A stretch of 49,472 bases of DNA from an uncultured Eubacteriales bacterium (GCA_900319345.1 ONNZ01000012.1:1-49472), one strand, 5' to 3'. Positions 1-8,900 are shown, counted from the first letter of the stretch. Made by a program: numbers and translations. Notes: a model not told the origin generated them from the sequence alone.

Positions 1-38
1 AGGCACCCGATATAGAGGAATACACACAGTTTTTTCAT
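1..38 (-). CDS. N-terminus of an unidentified protein (partial, runs off window)
   Basis: An ATG at 38 on the minus strand is preceded by GGAG with 4 bases between and opens a frame reading MKKLCVFLYIGC before the window ends. A lysine pair followed by hydrophobic residues looks like the start of a signal peptide or membrane anchor. It begins 10 bases after the stop of the MBOAT acyltransferase gene, so it is probably co-transcribed with it. MBOAT genes of the AlgI type are commonly followed by an AlgX/AlgJ/DHHW-type partner, which is the likeliest identity, but twelve residues cannot prove it. Confidence 0.5.
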   Translation of the reverse strand, partial: MKKLCVFLYIGC

Positions 39-48
39 GGCTCCGCCC

Positions 49-1467
49 TCAGAACCGGAAGTAGATGAAGGGATTGTAGCTCTGGCCGATGAGGAACAGC
101 AGGCTCAACAGTAGCAGCCCCACCGAAAGGATCGTGGCCCCCAGCAGGAAGCTCCGGGGCCCGGCCTTCCGCCACCGCTCCCCCAGGTTTTTACAGAGCG
201 GCGTGCTGCACACGCCCAAAAGCAGCAGGGGCAGGGCGTACTTGCCCAGGAGCAGCAGCCGCTTTTCGTCCGCCAGGGGGACGGTCCCCGTCCAGCTTCG
301 GCCGAATAGGGCCAGGATATGGGTGAACCCCAGATGCAGGTCCTCGTAATAGAATAGGGTCCAGCTCAGCGTCACCAAGAACAGCGTGACGAGCCGCCGG
401 ATGAGGCGGGGGATCCGCTCCAGCCTATCCCCCAGGACCATCTTCTCAAAGATCAGCAGCAGCCCGTAGAACAGGCCCCATAGCAAGAAGTTCCAGCTGG
501 CCCCGTGCCAGAGGCCGGTGAGGCCCCAGACGATCAGCAGATTCAGCGTCAGCCGGGCCGGGCCCTTGCGATTGCCGCCCAGGGGGATGTAGACGTAGTC
601 CCGGAAGAACGCCCCCAGGGACATGTGCCAGCGGCGCCAGAACTCTGTGACGGAGCAGGCGATGTAGGGGTAATCGAAGTTCTCCTTGTATTTGAACCCC
701 AGCATGGCCCCGATGCCGATGGCCATGTCGGAATAGGCGGAGAAGTCGAAATAGATCTGGAAGCCGTAGAGGACGACGCCCATCCAGGCGCCGAGGACGG
801 TCATAGCCCCCTGATCGGCGGTGCCCACCTCCAGCAGGGCCGCCCCGCAGAGGTTGGCCAGCAGCACTTTCTTGGCAAGGCCCACGGCGAACCGTCGAAA
901 GCCCCTTATATAGCGCTCCGTGGTGACGGAACGGCGGTCGAGCTGGGCGGCGATGTCCGCGTACTGGACGATGGGGCCTGCGATGAGCTGGGGGAAGCAG
1001 GCGATGTACAGCAAAAGCTTGGCGGGGTTCCGCTGGACCGGAGCCTTGCCCCGATAGACGTCCACGGTGTAGGTCAGGGCCTGGAAGGTGTAGAAGGATA
1101 TGCCGATGGGCAGGGGCAGGGGCTCCATCAGCTGGCCCTTGCCCAGCAGGCTCCCCAGGGAGTTGAGCAGGAAGGCGGCGTATTTGAAGTAGATCAGGAA
1201 GCTGAGGCTCCCCAAAACGGCCAGCCACAGGAGCAGGCGGCGCAGGGCGGGCGAAAGCCCCTCCCGCCCCAGGGGCAGGGCGCAGAGGTAGTTGACGGCC
1301 GCCACCGCCAGCATGGCCAGGATCCACTTGGGCTCGCCCCAGGCATAGAAAAGGAGAGACGCCGCCAGCAGCACGCCGTTCTGATAGGACAGACGGCGGC
1401 TGAACAGCGTCAGGAGGATGACTGTGGGAAAGAACAGCAGTAAAAAGGTCAGTCCCGAAAAAACCAT
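49..1467 (-). CDS. MBOAT-family membrane O-acyltransferase (AlgI-like)
   Basis: Polytopic membrane protein of 472 residues, the usual AlgI/DltB length. Family hallmarks are visible: the N-terminal VFSGLTFLLLFFP segment, an FDFSAYSDMAIGIG segment near 241-253, WRRWHMS with His281, and LWHGASWNF with the expected catalytic His321 near 319-327. Such proteins move acyl groups, usually acetyl, across the membrane onto cell-surface or secreted glycans. The acceptor cannot be read from this sequence. The ATG at 1467 has a GGGAGG site just upstream. It lies 85 bases after the RNase G gene, on the same strand, and a second gene starts 10 bases after it. AlgI is closer than DltB because no dlt genes are present. 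Confidence 0.9.
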   Translation of the reverse strand: MVFSGLTFLLLFFPTVILLTLFSRRLSYQNGVLLAASLLFYAWGEPKWILAMLAVAAVNYLCALPLGREGLSPALRRLLLWLAVLGSLSFLIYFKYAAFLLNSLGSLLGKGQLMEPLPLPIGISFYTFQALTYTVDVYRGKAPVQRNPAKLLLYIACFPQLIAGPIVQYADIAAQLDRRSVTTERYIRGFRRFAVGLAKKVLLANLCGAALLEVGTADQGAMTVLGAWMGVVLYGFQIYFDFSAYSDMAIGIGAMLGFKYKENFDYPYIACSVTEFWRRWHMSLGAFFRDYVYIPLGGNRKGPARLTLNLLIVWGLTGLWHGASWNFLLWGLFYGLLLIFEKMVLGDRLERIPRLIRRLVTLFLVTLSWTLFYYEDLHLGFTHILALFGRSWTGTVPLADEKRLLLLGKYALPLLLLGVCSTPLCKNLGERWRKAGPRSFLLGATILSVGLLLLSLLFLIGQSYNPFIYFRF

Positions 1468-1552
1468 GGTCCTCCCGTCCGGGCCTCGATCCGGACGCCC
1501 CTTGCTCCCCGCACGGCCCTTCTTCAGGCCGTGTCGTCACCTTCGAACCGGC

Positions 1553-3064
1553 TCAGTGCATGATCCGGCAGGATTTCTTGCATTCGGCCACCCGCTTGTC
1601 CGGCAGGGGCTTGACGGTGAACTTCTCCGCGTGGAGGGCCGGGTTAGCTTTCACGTAGAAGTCGGCGTCCCTGGCCTCGGGGAACAGCTCCCCGTCCTTC
1701 TTCATGAGCTCCTCCATGGCCGCGGCCACGTCGGGGCTCACCTCGATATAGATGCGCTTCATCTTGCAGCCCTTGAGCACCTGCAGCGTCTGCTTGCGGA
1801 GCCGGTTGAAGACGGTGTAGGGCGAGAGGACCTTTGCCTCCCCCTGGCAGTAGGGGCAGGTGACCTTCAGGGTGTCGCCGATGCTCCGGCCGGTCTTCTT
1901 CCTGGTCAGCTCCACCAGACCGAGATGGGTGAACCCGAACACGTGGGACCGGGTGTGGTCGTCCCGCATGGCATCCTTCAGGGTCTGGAGGACCTTCTGC
2001 CGGTCCGACTCCTTGTCCATGTCGATGAAGTCGATGATGACGATGCCGCCGATGTCCCGCAGCCGGAGCTGGACGGCGATCTCCTTGGCCGCCTCGCAGT
2101 TGGTGTTGGTGATGGTCTTCTCCAGGTTGTCCTTGCCCACGTACTTGCCCGTGTTCACGTCGATGACGGTCAGGGCCTCGGCTCTATCAATGACCAGATA
2201 CCCGCCGGACTTGAGCCAGACCTGGCGGCTGAGGGCGTTCTCGATCTTGGCCTCGGTGTCGTACCGGTCGAAGAGGGCCTCGGAGTCCTTGTAGAGGATG
2301 CGGGGCTTCAGCTTGGGAGCCATCACGTCCGCGATGTCCTTGAGCTTCTCGAAGGCTTCCTGGTCGTTGACGAAGACCCGGTCCACGTCCTTCATCAGAA
2401 GGTCCCGGACCGTGCGGAACAGCAGGCTCTGCTCCGCGTGCATGAGGGCGGGGGCCTTGGTCTTCTTGGATTTCTTCTCGATGTCCTCGTAGAGGGTCAA
2501 CAGGCTGTCCAGGTCCTCCTGGAAGGCCTCCTTGGTCTTCCCGGCGGAGGCGGTGCGGACGATGACGCCCTTGTTCTTGGGCTTGATCTCGTTGAGGATC
2601 TTGCGGAGCCGCCCCCGCTCGTCCTCCTTCTCGATGCGGCGGCTGACGCCCACGTAGTCCACCGTGGGCATGAGCACCAACGACCGGCCCGCCAGGGTGA
2701 TGTGGGTGGTGACCCGGGCGCCCTTGGTGCCCACCGGGTCCTTGGCCACCTGGACCAGTACGCTCTGGCCCGGCTTCAAGAGATCGCCGATCTTCCGGGT
2801 CTCGGGGAGCTGCTCCAGCTCGTCGTACTGATCCCCGGGGAAGAACACGTCCCCGGCGTACAGAAAGGCGTTCTTTTCAAGGCCGATGTCCACGAAGGCC
2901 GCCTGCATGCCCGGCAGCACGTTCTGGACCTTGCCGAGATAGATGTTCCCCACCAATCGTTCCGTCCCCGTCTGCTCCACGTAGAGCTCCACGGGGGTGC
3001 CGTCCTCCACCACCGCCACGCGGATGGCGAATTTGTTGGCGTCTACCAAAATTTCCTTATTCAT
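1553..3064 (-). CDS. rng: Ribonuclease E/G family endoribonuclease (RNase G)
   Basis: 503 residues, the short RNase G form without the long RNase E scaffold tail. It should cleave single-stranded AU-rich RNA in rRNA maturation and mRNA decay. The N-terminal S1 domain (about 35-110) contains LVGNIYLGKV and AFVDIGLEKNAFL. The DNase I-like domain has both acidic metal sites, TVIDVNTGKY and IVIIDFIDMD. A CPYC zinc-link motif follows. A longer frame upstream exists, but the ATG at 3064 starts the conserved NKEILVD N-terminus and has GGGAAAGG before it. It overlaps the preceding gene by 8 bases, which suggests translational coupling. The usual Clostridia neighbours rplU and rpmA do not follow here. 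Confidence 0.95.
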   Translation of the reverse strand: MNKEILVDANKFAIRVAVVEDGTPVELYVEQTGTERLVGNIYLGKVQNVLPGMQAAFVDIGLEKNAFLYAGDVFFPGDQYDELEQLPETRKIGDLLKPGQSVLVQVAKDPVGTKGARVTTHITLAGRSLVLMPTVDYVGVSRRIEKEDERGRLRKILNEIKPKNKGVIVRTASAGKTKEAFQEDLDSLLTLYEDIEKKSKKTKAPALMHAEQSLLFRTVRDLLMKDVDRVFVNDQEAFEKLKDIADVMAPKLKPRILYKDSEALFDRYDTEAKIENALSRQVWLKSGGYLVIDRAEALTVIDVNTGKYVGKDNLEKTITNTNCEAAKEIAVQLRLRDIGGIVIIDFIDMDKESDRQKVLQTLKDAMRDDHTRSHVFGFTHLGLVELTRKKTGRSIGDTLKVTCPYCQGEAKVLSPYTVFNRLRKQTLQVLKGCKMKRIYIEVSPDVAAAMEELMKKDGELFPEARDADFYVKANPALHAEKFTVKPLPDKRVAECKKSCRIMH

Positions 3065-3755
3065 GTTTTCCTTTCCCAAGGCTGGGGAGTCCCGGCACTT
3101 CGTCGAAGTACATCTCCTCCCGCCGGCATCTGAAAGAGCCCGCTGACCCCAGAAAATCGAGCAGCACGTTGACAAACGCTTCCGTGCGCAACCCGCCACC
3201 GGCGGTCAGCTCTCCCAAAACATCCAGCGTGAAGGATCCGCCGTCCCTTCCCGTGAGCCTTGCTTCGTAGAGCTGCGGACGGATGTTCTGGGGCACCATG
3301 GCCCCGCTCTTCGTCCGCTTCTGTACCATAATTTCTTCCCGTTCCAGCAGTTGGTTGAGGGCGCTGTTCACCTCTGCCGCCATGACGGCCTTCTCGGGCC
3401 GGACCCACAGGGTGTACCGGGCGGCGGCAAGATGCCCGGTCAGGGTGCCGAGGCCCTCCGGGGCCTCCATGGCATGGGACACGGCCATGCCCTCGGGGAG
3501 CACCGCGTTCAACCGCGCCTCGAAATCCCCGGGGGCGATGTCCCCCTCCAGGCGCACGTCGAACCACTCCCGCTGGCTTTCGAACCCCGTGCTCAACGCC
3601 CCCGCGAAGGCCATGAGGGGGTGGGGGTTGAAGCCCTGGGAGTACATAAGAGGCATGTCCGCCCGGCGGAGCGCCCGCTGGAGCGTCCGCTGCATGTCGA
3701 GGTGGCTGATATACGCCGCCCGACCCGTCTCATGCAAAGCAGCGATGATCCGCAT
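3057..3755 (-). CDS. Radical SAM-linked DUF2344 protein (TIGR03936-like)
   Basis: 232-residue protein starting MRIIAALHETG, with the family-typical AYISHLDMQRTLQRALRR and YSQGFNPHPLMAFAGALSTG segments. Members are almost always encoded just after a TIGR03960-type radical SAM protein, as here, and are thought to work with it. A role in RNA or tRNA modification has been suggested but I cannot establish a reaction. ATG 3755 is preferred over the upstream TTG at 3767 because GGGAGG lies directly before it. The gene overlaps its partner upstream by 26 bases and rng downstream by 8, so all three should be translationally coupled. Confidence 0.9.
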   Translation of the reverse strand: MRIIAALHETGRAAYISHLDMQRTLQRALRRADMPLMYSQGFNPHPLMAFAGALSTGFESQREWFDVRLEGDIAPGDFEARLNAVLPEGMAVSHAMEAPEGLGTLTGHLAAARYTLWVRPEKAVMAAEVNSALNQLLEREEIMVQKRTKSGAMVPQNIRPQLYEARLTGRDGGSFTLDVLGELTAGGGLRTEAFVNVLLDFLGSAGSFRCRREEMYFDEVPGLPSLGKGKHE

Positions 3756-5565
3756 AGGCCCTCCCAAAGCATCCGTTGCAGCCCTGACGGCAGTCCTTCG
3801 TGGTGACCGCTGCCATGGCCTTCTCGTACTCCCGTTTCAAATAGTCCGACCTCACCACCACGTCCACGTGGCCCCAGGGCAAGGGCTCGTCCAACGCCCG
3901 CTGCCGGTGGGCGTACTCCTCCACCGTGAGGCCGCACTCATGGAAGGCCTCCTGCCAGGCGTCGGGCTTGAAATGCTCGCTCCAGGAATCGAAGCGGCAG
4001 CCCTTCTCGTAGGCGCGCAGCAGCACGTCCCCCAGCCGCCGGTCCCCCCGGGAGAAGGCGGCCTCCAGCACGGACAGAAAGCTGGGGTGGTAATGGAGCT
4101 CCCCGCCCCGGACGCCCTTCATGGCGCCCACCAGGAGCCGCTGCTTGCGGCGGATCTCCTCCGGGTCGTTCTGGGCGCACCACTGGAAGGCGGTGTGGGG
4201 CTTGGGCACGAAGGTGGACACGCTGACCGTGAGCCGAAGGCCCTTGCCCCGCTTCTCCTTGGGCATGGCGTAGAACAGGCGGGACACCTTCTTCGCCAGC
4301 TCCGCGATGCCCAGCACGTCCTCGTCCGTCTCCGTGGGGAGGCCGATCATGAAGTACAGCTTCACCCCGGTCCAGCCGGACTCGAAGGCGTCGGAGCAGG
4401 CCCTGAGCAGGTCCTCCTCGGTCACGTTCTTATTGATCACGTCCCGCATGCGCTGGGTCCCCGCCTCGGGGGCGAAGGTCAGGCCCGCCTTGCGGACGGA
4501 CTGCATCTTCTCCAATTCCTCCTTCAGGAGGGAGTCGATGCGCAAACTGGGCAAGGCCACGGACACCCGCTTCTTCTCCATCCGATCCATGATCTCGGGG
4601 AGCAGGTCGTGGAGATGGGAATAGTCCCCGGTGGACAGGCTGAGGAGTGATATCTCGTCGTACCCGGTACAGGACACCAGCCGCTCCGCCTGCTGAAGCA
4701 GGGTCTTCTCCGACCGTTCCCGCACGGGCCGGTAGATGTACCCGGCCTGGCAGAACCGGCAGCCCCGGGTGCAGCCCCGCATGACCTCCAACGCCACCCG
4801 GTCGTGGACGATCTGCATGTGGGGCACCAGCTGGTCCCCCACGAAGGGCGCGGCGTCCAGGTCCTCCAGGATGCGGCGCGTCACCTTCTCGGGGGCCTTG
4901 TCGGTAAGGCGATGGATGGCCTTGAAGCCGTTCTCGTCGTACTCTGCCTCGTAGAAGCTGGGCACGTATACCCCGGGGATGGCGGCGAGTCGCTCCAACA
5001 GCTGCTGCTTGGTCTCCCCTGCGTCCCGCCAGGCCCTATAGGCGTTCACCAGCTCCGGCTCCGCCTCCTCCCCGTCGCCGATGACCACGGCATCGAAGAA
5101 GGGGGCGATGGGCTCCGGGTTCACGGCGCAGGGGCCGCCCGCGATGATGAGAGGCATGTCCTCCCCCCGATCCCGGCTCAGGAAGGGGATGCGGGCCAGG
5201 GAAAGCATGGTCAGGATGTTGCTGTAGCACATCTCGTACAGCAGGGAAAAGCCCACGATATCAAAGCTCTTGAGGGGGCTCCGGGTCTCCAGGGTGAACA
5301 GCTCCTCCCCCGCCTCCCTGAGGGCCTGCTCCATGTCCGTCCAGGGGGCGAAGCAGCGTTCGCACCGGACGCCGTCCATGGCGTTGAGCACGTGATAGAG
5401 GATGCGGGAGCCCAGGTGGGACATGCCGATCTCGTACACGTCGGGGAAGCAGAGGGCGAAGCGAAGGTCCGCCTGGTCCTTCACCTGCATGTTGTATTCG
5501 CCGCCGATATACCGGGCGGGCTTCTCCACCCGATCGAGGAGCCTGTTGAAACCTTCTTCCGTCAT
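3730..5565 (-). CDS. B12-binding-domain radical SAM protein (TIGR03960-like)
   Basis: 611 residues. The N-terminal half resembles a cobalamin-binding-type domain (FPDVYEIGMSHLG near 40, IAGGPCAVNPEPIAPFFDAVVIGDGEE near 141-167). The radical SAM core has RGCTRGCRFC, placing the three cluster cysteines at 265, 269 and 272. SAM-binding segments and the MIGLPTETDEDV strand follow. The C-terminus has another cysteine cluster (KDCRQGCNGC), which could hold an auxiliary iron-sulfur centre. The substrate is unknown. ATG 5565 has AGGAAAGG upstream and is preferred to a TTG at 5592. A sigma-A promoter lies about 80 bases upstream, making this the first gene of the operon that continues through rng. Confidence 0.93.
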   Translation of the reverse strand: MTEEGFNRLLDRVEKPARYIGGEYNMQVKDQADLRFALCFPDVYEIGMSHLGSRILYHVLNAMDGVRCERCFAPWTDMEQALREAGEELFTLETRSPLKSFDIVGFSLLYEMCYSNILTMLSLARIPFLSRDRGEDMPLIIAGGPCAVNPEPIAPFFDAVVIGDGEEAEPELVNAYRAWRDAGETKQQLLERLAAIPGVYVPSFYEAEYDENGFKAIHRLTDKAPEKVTRRILEDLDAAPFVGDQLVPHMQIVHDRVALEVMRGCTRGCRFCQAGYIYRPVRERSEKTLLQQAERLVSCTGYDEISLLSLSTGDYSHLHDLLPEIMDRMEKKRVSVALPSLRIDSLLKEELEKMQSVRKAGLTFAPEAGTQRMRDVINKNVTEEDLLRACSDAFESGWTGVKLYFMIGLPTETDEDVLGIAELAKKVSRLFYAMPKEKRGKGLRLTVSVSTFVPKPHTAFQWCAQNDPEEIRRKQRLLVGAMKGVRGGELHYHPSFLSVLEAAFSRGDRRLGDVLLRAYEKGCRFDSWSEHFKPDAWQEAFHECGLTVEEYAHRQRALDEPLPWGHVDVVVRSDYLKREYEKAMAAVTTKDCRQGCNGCFGRAYADHRCFA

Positions 5566-5644
5566 GCCTTTCCTGCCTACAGTATTGCCCAAACTACGGC
5601 GTTTTCAGGCTTATGCACATAAAAACGCAGTTTATAATGGATAT

Positions 5645-5673
5645 ACTATACCACAAAACTTTTCACCGGTCAA
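5645..5673 (-). promoter_or_regulatory. Sigma-A promoter for the radical SAM-rng operon
   Basis: Read on the minus strand: -35 TTGACC (5668-5673), a 17-base spacer and -10 TATAGT (5645-5650), about 80 bases before ATG 5565. The -35 box overlaps the stop of the SpoIVFB-like gene, so this operon can be expressed independently of sporulation. Confidence 0.7.
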
Positions 5674-6542
5674 ACAGGAAAAAGCAGCTCCCCCAGGGTG
5701 ATTTTTTCGCCCCGCTCCATGAGCCCCTGGAGCAGGGCCCCCTCGTCCAGGGTGCCCAGCATCCGGTCCCCCGGACCCACCACCCGGATCAGGGTGTACC
5801 GGCCCCGGCGCAGGGCCCGCAGGGCCTCCCCGGCGGTCCGATCCGCCATGAGCGCCGCCTCCCGGACCTCCACGGGCCGCCCCGCCCGAAGGGACGCCTG
5901 CCGATCCAGCAGCCCCTCCAAGGCCCGGTCCTCCCCCCGGATGGTGCGGACGCCGGAGAGGAGCAAAAAGGCGGCGAACAGCAGGGCCGTTTCGCTGCCC
6001 ACGCCCAGGATGGCCCCGTAGACCCCCAGGCTGAATAGGGCCCCGCCCAGCACCAGGCCCGTCCAGGCCGTGAGCCGCCGGGCCCGGCGGACGCCCAGGG
6101 GGCGGGAGAGCAGGGACGCCAGGGCCCGGCCCCCGTCCAGGGGTTCCGCCGGCAGCAGGTTCACCGCCGCCAGGGACAGGTTCATGCAAAAGAAGGGCTC
6201 CATGACCCCCTCCGTCCGGGGCAGGAGCCGCAGCAGGAGCAGGCTCATGGCTGCCGCCGCCATGCTGCAAAGGGGCCCCGCCAAGGCCACGGGCAGGGCG
6301 CCCCGGCTCCCGGTGCTCAAATCCATGCTGAGGGCCGCGCCGAAGGGCCACAGCTCCAACGACCGGACCCGGTAGCCAAGGCCCCGGGCGGTCAACAGAT
6401 GCCCCGTCTCGTGGAGGAGCAGGGCCAACAGCCCCAGGCCCGCCCGTTCGGGTCCCTCCGTCACCACCAGGAGCAGGACGGCGGGGAGCAGCGTCCAGTG
6501 GGCCCACACCTCCATCTCGCCCAGCTCCAAGAGCCGCTTCAT
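5670..6542 (-). CDS. spoIVFB: SpoIVFB-like site-2 intramembrane metalloprotease (M50)
   Basis: 290 residues. The zinc motif HETGH (His44, Glu45, His48) lies in the second hydrophobic segment and the third ligand motif NLLPAEPLDGG (Asp136) in a later one, the S2P/M50 arrangement. A C-terminal cytosolic part of about 90 residues (TLIRVVGPGDRMLGTLDEG) fits the CBS-like domain of SpoIVFB. In Bacillus this enzyme cuts pro-sigma-K in the membrane around the forespore. The ATG overlaps the stop of the SpoIVFA-like gene in an ATGA. That pairing supports the SpoIVFB assignment over a generic M50 protease. The pro-sigma-K substrate is not in this window. Confidence 0.88.
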   Translation of the reverse strand: MKRLLELGEMEVWAHWTLLPAVLLLVVTEGPERAGLGLLALLLHETGHLLTARGLGYRVRSLELWPFGAALSMDLSTGSRGALPVALAGPLCSMAAAAMSLLLLRLLPRTEGVMEPFFCMNLSLAAVNLLPAEPLDGGRALASLLSRPLGVRRARRLTAWTGLVLGGALFSLGVYGAILGVGSETALLFAAFLLLSGVRTIRGEDRALEGLLDRQASLRAGRPVEVREAALMADRTAGEALRALRRGRYTLIRVVGPGDRMLGTLDEGALLQGLMERGEKITLGELLFPV

Positions 6543-7213
6543 GCCTGCTTCTGGACCGTCAGGGACACGTAGGCGCGAGGGTCCTGGGGCGCGCCCTTCT
6601 CGGACACGGAGAGATACACCCGCCGCCCCAGGGGCACGGTGCCCAGGAGCTGGCCCGCCTGCACGGTCTGCCCGGCCCGGACGCTCACCTCCTCGAAGCC
6701 GTAGTACACCGCGTCCACATCCCCGGCGGACCGGACCCGCACGTACTTGCCCCAATCCTCGTCCTCGCCCACAGCGAAGACCTGGCCCCCGCAGCAGCAG
6801 CTGATCTGGGTGTCCAGGGCCGAGAAGCCCACCACGCTGTCCTCCCGAAGGAGGGTCACCTCGTCGGACCGCACCGGCGGGGCCCATTTGACCCGCTTCA
6901 CATCGGCCTCCGCGCCGGGGGCCGTGGAGGCGGCGTCGGTCTCCACGTAGTAGATGGCCCCCAAATTCTCCGCCCGGGCGGTGGTCTCCGGCCGCTTATC
7001 CTCCTCTGCGAAGACCTGCCGCTGCCGGTCCTTGGCCGTGCCGCCCAGCTCCAGCACCAGGGCGATGAGCAGCACCCCCAGGCACAGGCTGACCTTCGCC
7101 ATCATGCTGCCGGAGCGCACGGTCACCTTCTGCTCCGGCTCCTGCACCGTGAACCGGCTGCAGGGGCCCGCGTTCTGCTGCCGTTCGGTCACCTTCATTT
7201 CACTGAAATCCAT
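6539..7213 (-). CDS. spoIVFA: SpoIVFA-like regulator with a degenerate M23 (LytM) fold
   Basis: 224 residues: a cytoplasmic N-terminus, one membrane segment near 38-56 (VSLCLGVLLIALVLEL), a linker, and a C-terminal LytM/M23-like domain (VSVRAGQTVQAGQLLGTVPLG). At the place of the catalytic HxH strand the sequence is RVYLSVSEKG, so the zinc histidines are missing and it cannot be an active endopeptidase. In Bacillus, SpoIVFA inhibits and anchors SpoIVFB, and the next gene here is the SpoIVFB homologue, overlapping in ATGA. A SpoIIQ-type protein is the alternative. ATG 7213 has AGGAGG upstream; the longer frame starts with TTG and lacks one. Confidence 0.75.
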   Translation of the reverse strand: MDFSEMKVTERQQNAGPCSRFTVQEPEQKVTVRSGSMMAKVSLCLGVLLIALVLELGGTAKDRQRQVFAEEDKRPETTARAENLGAIYYVETDAASTAPGAEADVKRVKWAPPVRSDEVTLLREDSVVGFSALDTQISCCCGGQVFAVGEDEDWGKYVRVRSAGDVDAVYYGFEEVSVRAGQTVQAGQLLGTVPLGRRVYLSVSEKGAPQDPRAYVSLTVQKQA

Positions 7214-7241
7214 TGGTCGCCTCCTGATCGCGTTTTGTTCC

Positions 7242-7270
7242 AAAATACGCGGGGAGACGTCAAGATATGC
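7242..7270 (-). promoter_or_regulatory. Possible sigma-E promoter for the spoIVFA-spoIVFB pair
   Basis: On the minus strand GCATATC (7264-7270) is followed after 14 bases by CGTATTTT (7242-7249). The first matches the sigma-E -35 consensus well; the second matches the CATACANT -10 only partly. No convincing sigma-A promoter is seen upstream of this pair. The Bacillus spoIVF operon is in the sigma-E regulon, so the assignment is plausible but weak. Confidence 0.3.
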
Positions 7271-7293
7271 AAAAAGCCCGGCGGACCGGGCTT
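7271..7293 (-). terminator. Intrinsic terminator of hutH
   Basis: A perfect 8-bp stem (AAGCCCGG and CCGGGCTT) around a 4-base loop. On the minus strand it runs into a T tract, 17 bases after the hutH stop. Confidence 0.85.
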
Positions 7294-7309
7294 GGAAAGG
7301 CAGGTATGT

Positions 7310-8860
7310 TCAGTGGAAGTCGGGCACCATCCGGGCCACCAGGGCTTCGATCTTCCCGGAGCGGATGAGCTCGTTCATGGCGGAGACATCCACCCGAAGC
7401 TCGTGATCGTCCTCGCAGAAGGGGACCGCCGCCCGGACCAGGTCGTAGATCGCTTTATGGACCGGGGAGAGCTTGTCCTGGATGCCTCGAAGATCGATGC
7501 CCTGGACCGCCGCCATGAGCTCGAAGGCCAGGACGGAATAGAGGTTCTTCACGATGGTCCGGCACTTGCGGGCGGCGGTGGTGCCCATGCTCACGTGGTC
7601 CTCCTGGTTGGCGGAGGAGGGGATGCTGTCCACGCTGGCGGGATGGGCGTGGACCTTGTTTTCGGACACGATGGAGGCCGCCGAATACTGGCAGATCATG
7701 TAGCCGGAGTTGAGGCCCCCGTGAGGGGTCAGGAAGGCGGGCAGGCCGTTGGAGAGGGCGGGGTTCACCATGCGCTCCAATCGACGCTCACTGATGGAGC
7801 AAAGCTCCGCCGCCGCGATGCCCAGGAAGTCCATGACCAGGGCCACGGGCTCCCCGTGGAAGTTGCCGCCGGAGATGACGGACTCGTCCTCGGGGAAGAG
7901 GATGGGGTTGTCGGTGACGGAGTTCATCTCGATCTCCAGGACGCTCCGCACGTAGGCGATGGAATCCCGGACGGCCCCGTGGACCTGGGGGATGCAGCGG
8001 ATGGCGTAGGCGTCCTGGACCCTGAGGTCACGGGAGGCCTCCGCCGTGGGGCTGTTCTCCATGAGCAGGCGGATGTTTTTGGCCACCAGGCTCTGGCCCC
8101 GCTGGGGGCGCAGGGCGTGGATGCGGGGATCGAAGGCGGAGGTGAGGGCGGTCAGGGCCTCCATGGTCATGGAAGCGGTGATGTCTGCGAGCTTCGCCCC
8201 CCGATCGAGGTCGTACCAGGCCAGGGTGCCCAGGGCGGTCATGCACTGGGTGCCGTTGATGAGGGCCAGGCCCTCCTTGGCCACCAGATGATAGGTGGGG
8301 ATGCCGGCCCGTTTCATGGCCTCGGCCCCGGGGAGACGCTCCCCCGCATACCAGGCTTCGCCCCGGCCCAGGAGCACCAGGGCCATGTGGGCGAGAGGGG
8401 CGAGATCACCGGAGGCCCCCAGGGACCCCTGCCGGGGCACCACGGGGGTGACGCCCTTGTTGAGCATGGCGATGAGGCACTCGATGAGCTCCCGCCGGAT
8501 GCCGGAGTTGCCCTTCACGAGAGCGTTGGCCCTGAGGAGCATCATGGCCCGGACCACCTCCTGGGCCAGCGGCGTGCCCACGGCCACGCAGTGGCTCAAG
8601 ATCAGGTTCTCCTGGAGCTGGGCGCTCTGCTCGTGGCCCACGTTCACCTTGGAGAATTCCCCGAAGCCCGTGGAGATGCCGTAGACCCGGCGGTCCTCCC
8701 GCAGGATCTTTTCCACCAGGGCCCGGGCCCGGTCGATGCCCTCATAGCAGCCTTCACTAAGCTTCACGGGGGCGTTGTATCGAGCCACGCTCACCACCTT
8801 TTCGATGGTCAGGCTCTCTCCGTCCAGAACGACCGGGGCAAGGGAATGGTCCGCATCCAT
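7310..8860 (-). CDS. hutH: Histidine ammonia-lyase
   Basis: 516 residues, the normal length. It should convert L-histidine to urocanate and ammonia in the cytosol. The Ala149-Ser150-Gly151 triad in GSLGASGDLAPLAH forms the MIO electrophile, and YGISTGFGEF near 60 supplies the catalytic tyrosine loop. LILSHCVAVG retains the Ser-His pair seen in histidine-specific rather than tyrosine-specific lyases. Of three start codons, ATG 8860 is best spaced from GGAGGT. No hutU, hutI or hutG is adjacent: the gene has its own promoter and terminator and stands alone. A related aromatic aminomutase or lyase cannot be fully excluded. Confidence 0.93.
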   Translation of the reverse strand: MDADHSLAPVVLDGESLTIEKVVSVARYNAPVKLSEGCYEGIDRARALVEKILREDRRVYGISTGFGEFSKVNVGHEQSAQLQENLILSHCVAVGTPLAQEVVRAMMLLRANALVKGNSGIRRELIECLIAMLNKGVTPVVPRQGSLGASGDLAPLAHMALVLLGRGEAWYAGERLPGAEAMKRAGIPTYHLVAKEGLALINGTQCMTALGTLAWYDLDRGAKLADITASMTMEALTALTSAFDPRIHALRPQRGQSLVAKNIRLLMENSPTAEASRDLRVQDAYAIRCIPQVHGAVRDSIAYVRSVLEIEMNSVTDNPILFPEDESVISGGNFHGEPVALVMDFLGIAAAELCSISERRLERMVNPALSNGLPAFLTPHGGLNSGYMICQYSAASIVSENKVHAHPASVDSIPSSANQEDHVSMGTTAARKCRTIVKNLYSVLAFELMAAVQGIDLRGIQDKLSPVHKAIYDLVRAAVPFCEDDHELRVDVSAMNELIRSGKIEALVARMVPDFH

Positions 8861-8900
8861 GGCAAGCATACCTCCAAAAACTCTGTTTTCTCTACCGTTC

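Noticed and set aside
505-3133. Long open frames opposite the acyltransferase and rng genes
   Set aside because: They are antisense shadows caused by high third-position GC; they show no recognised motif, no ribosome site, and repetitive low-complexity composition.
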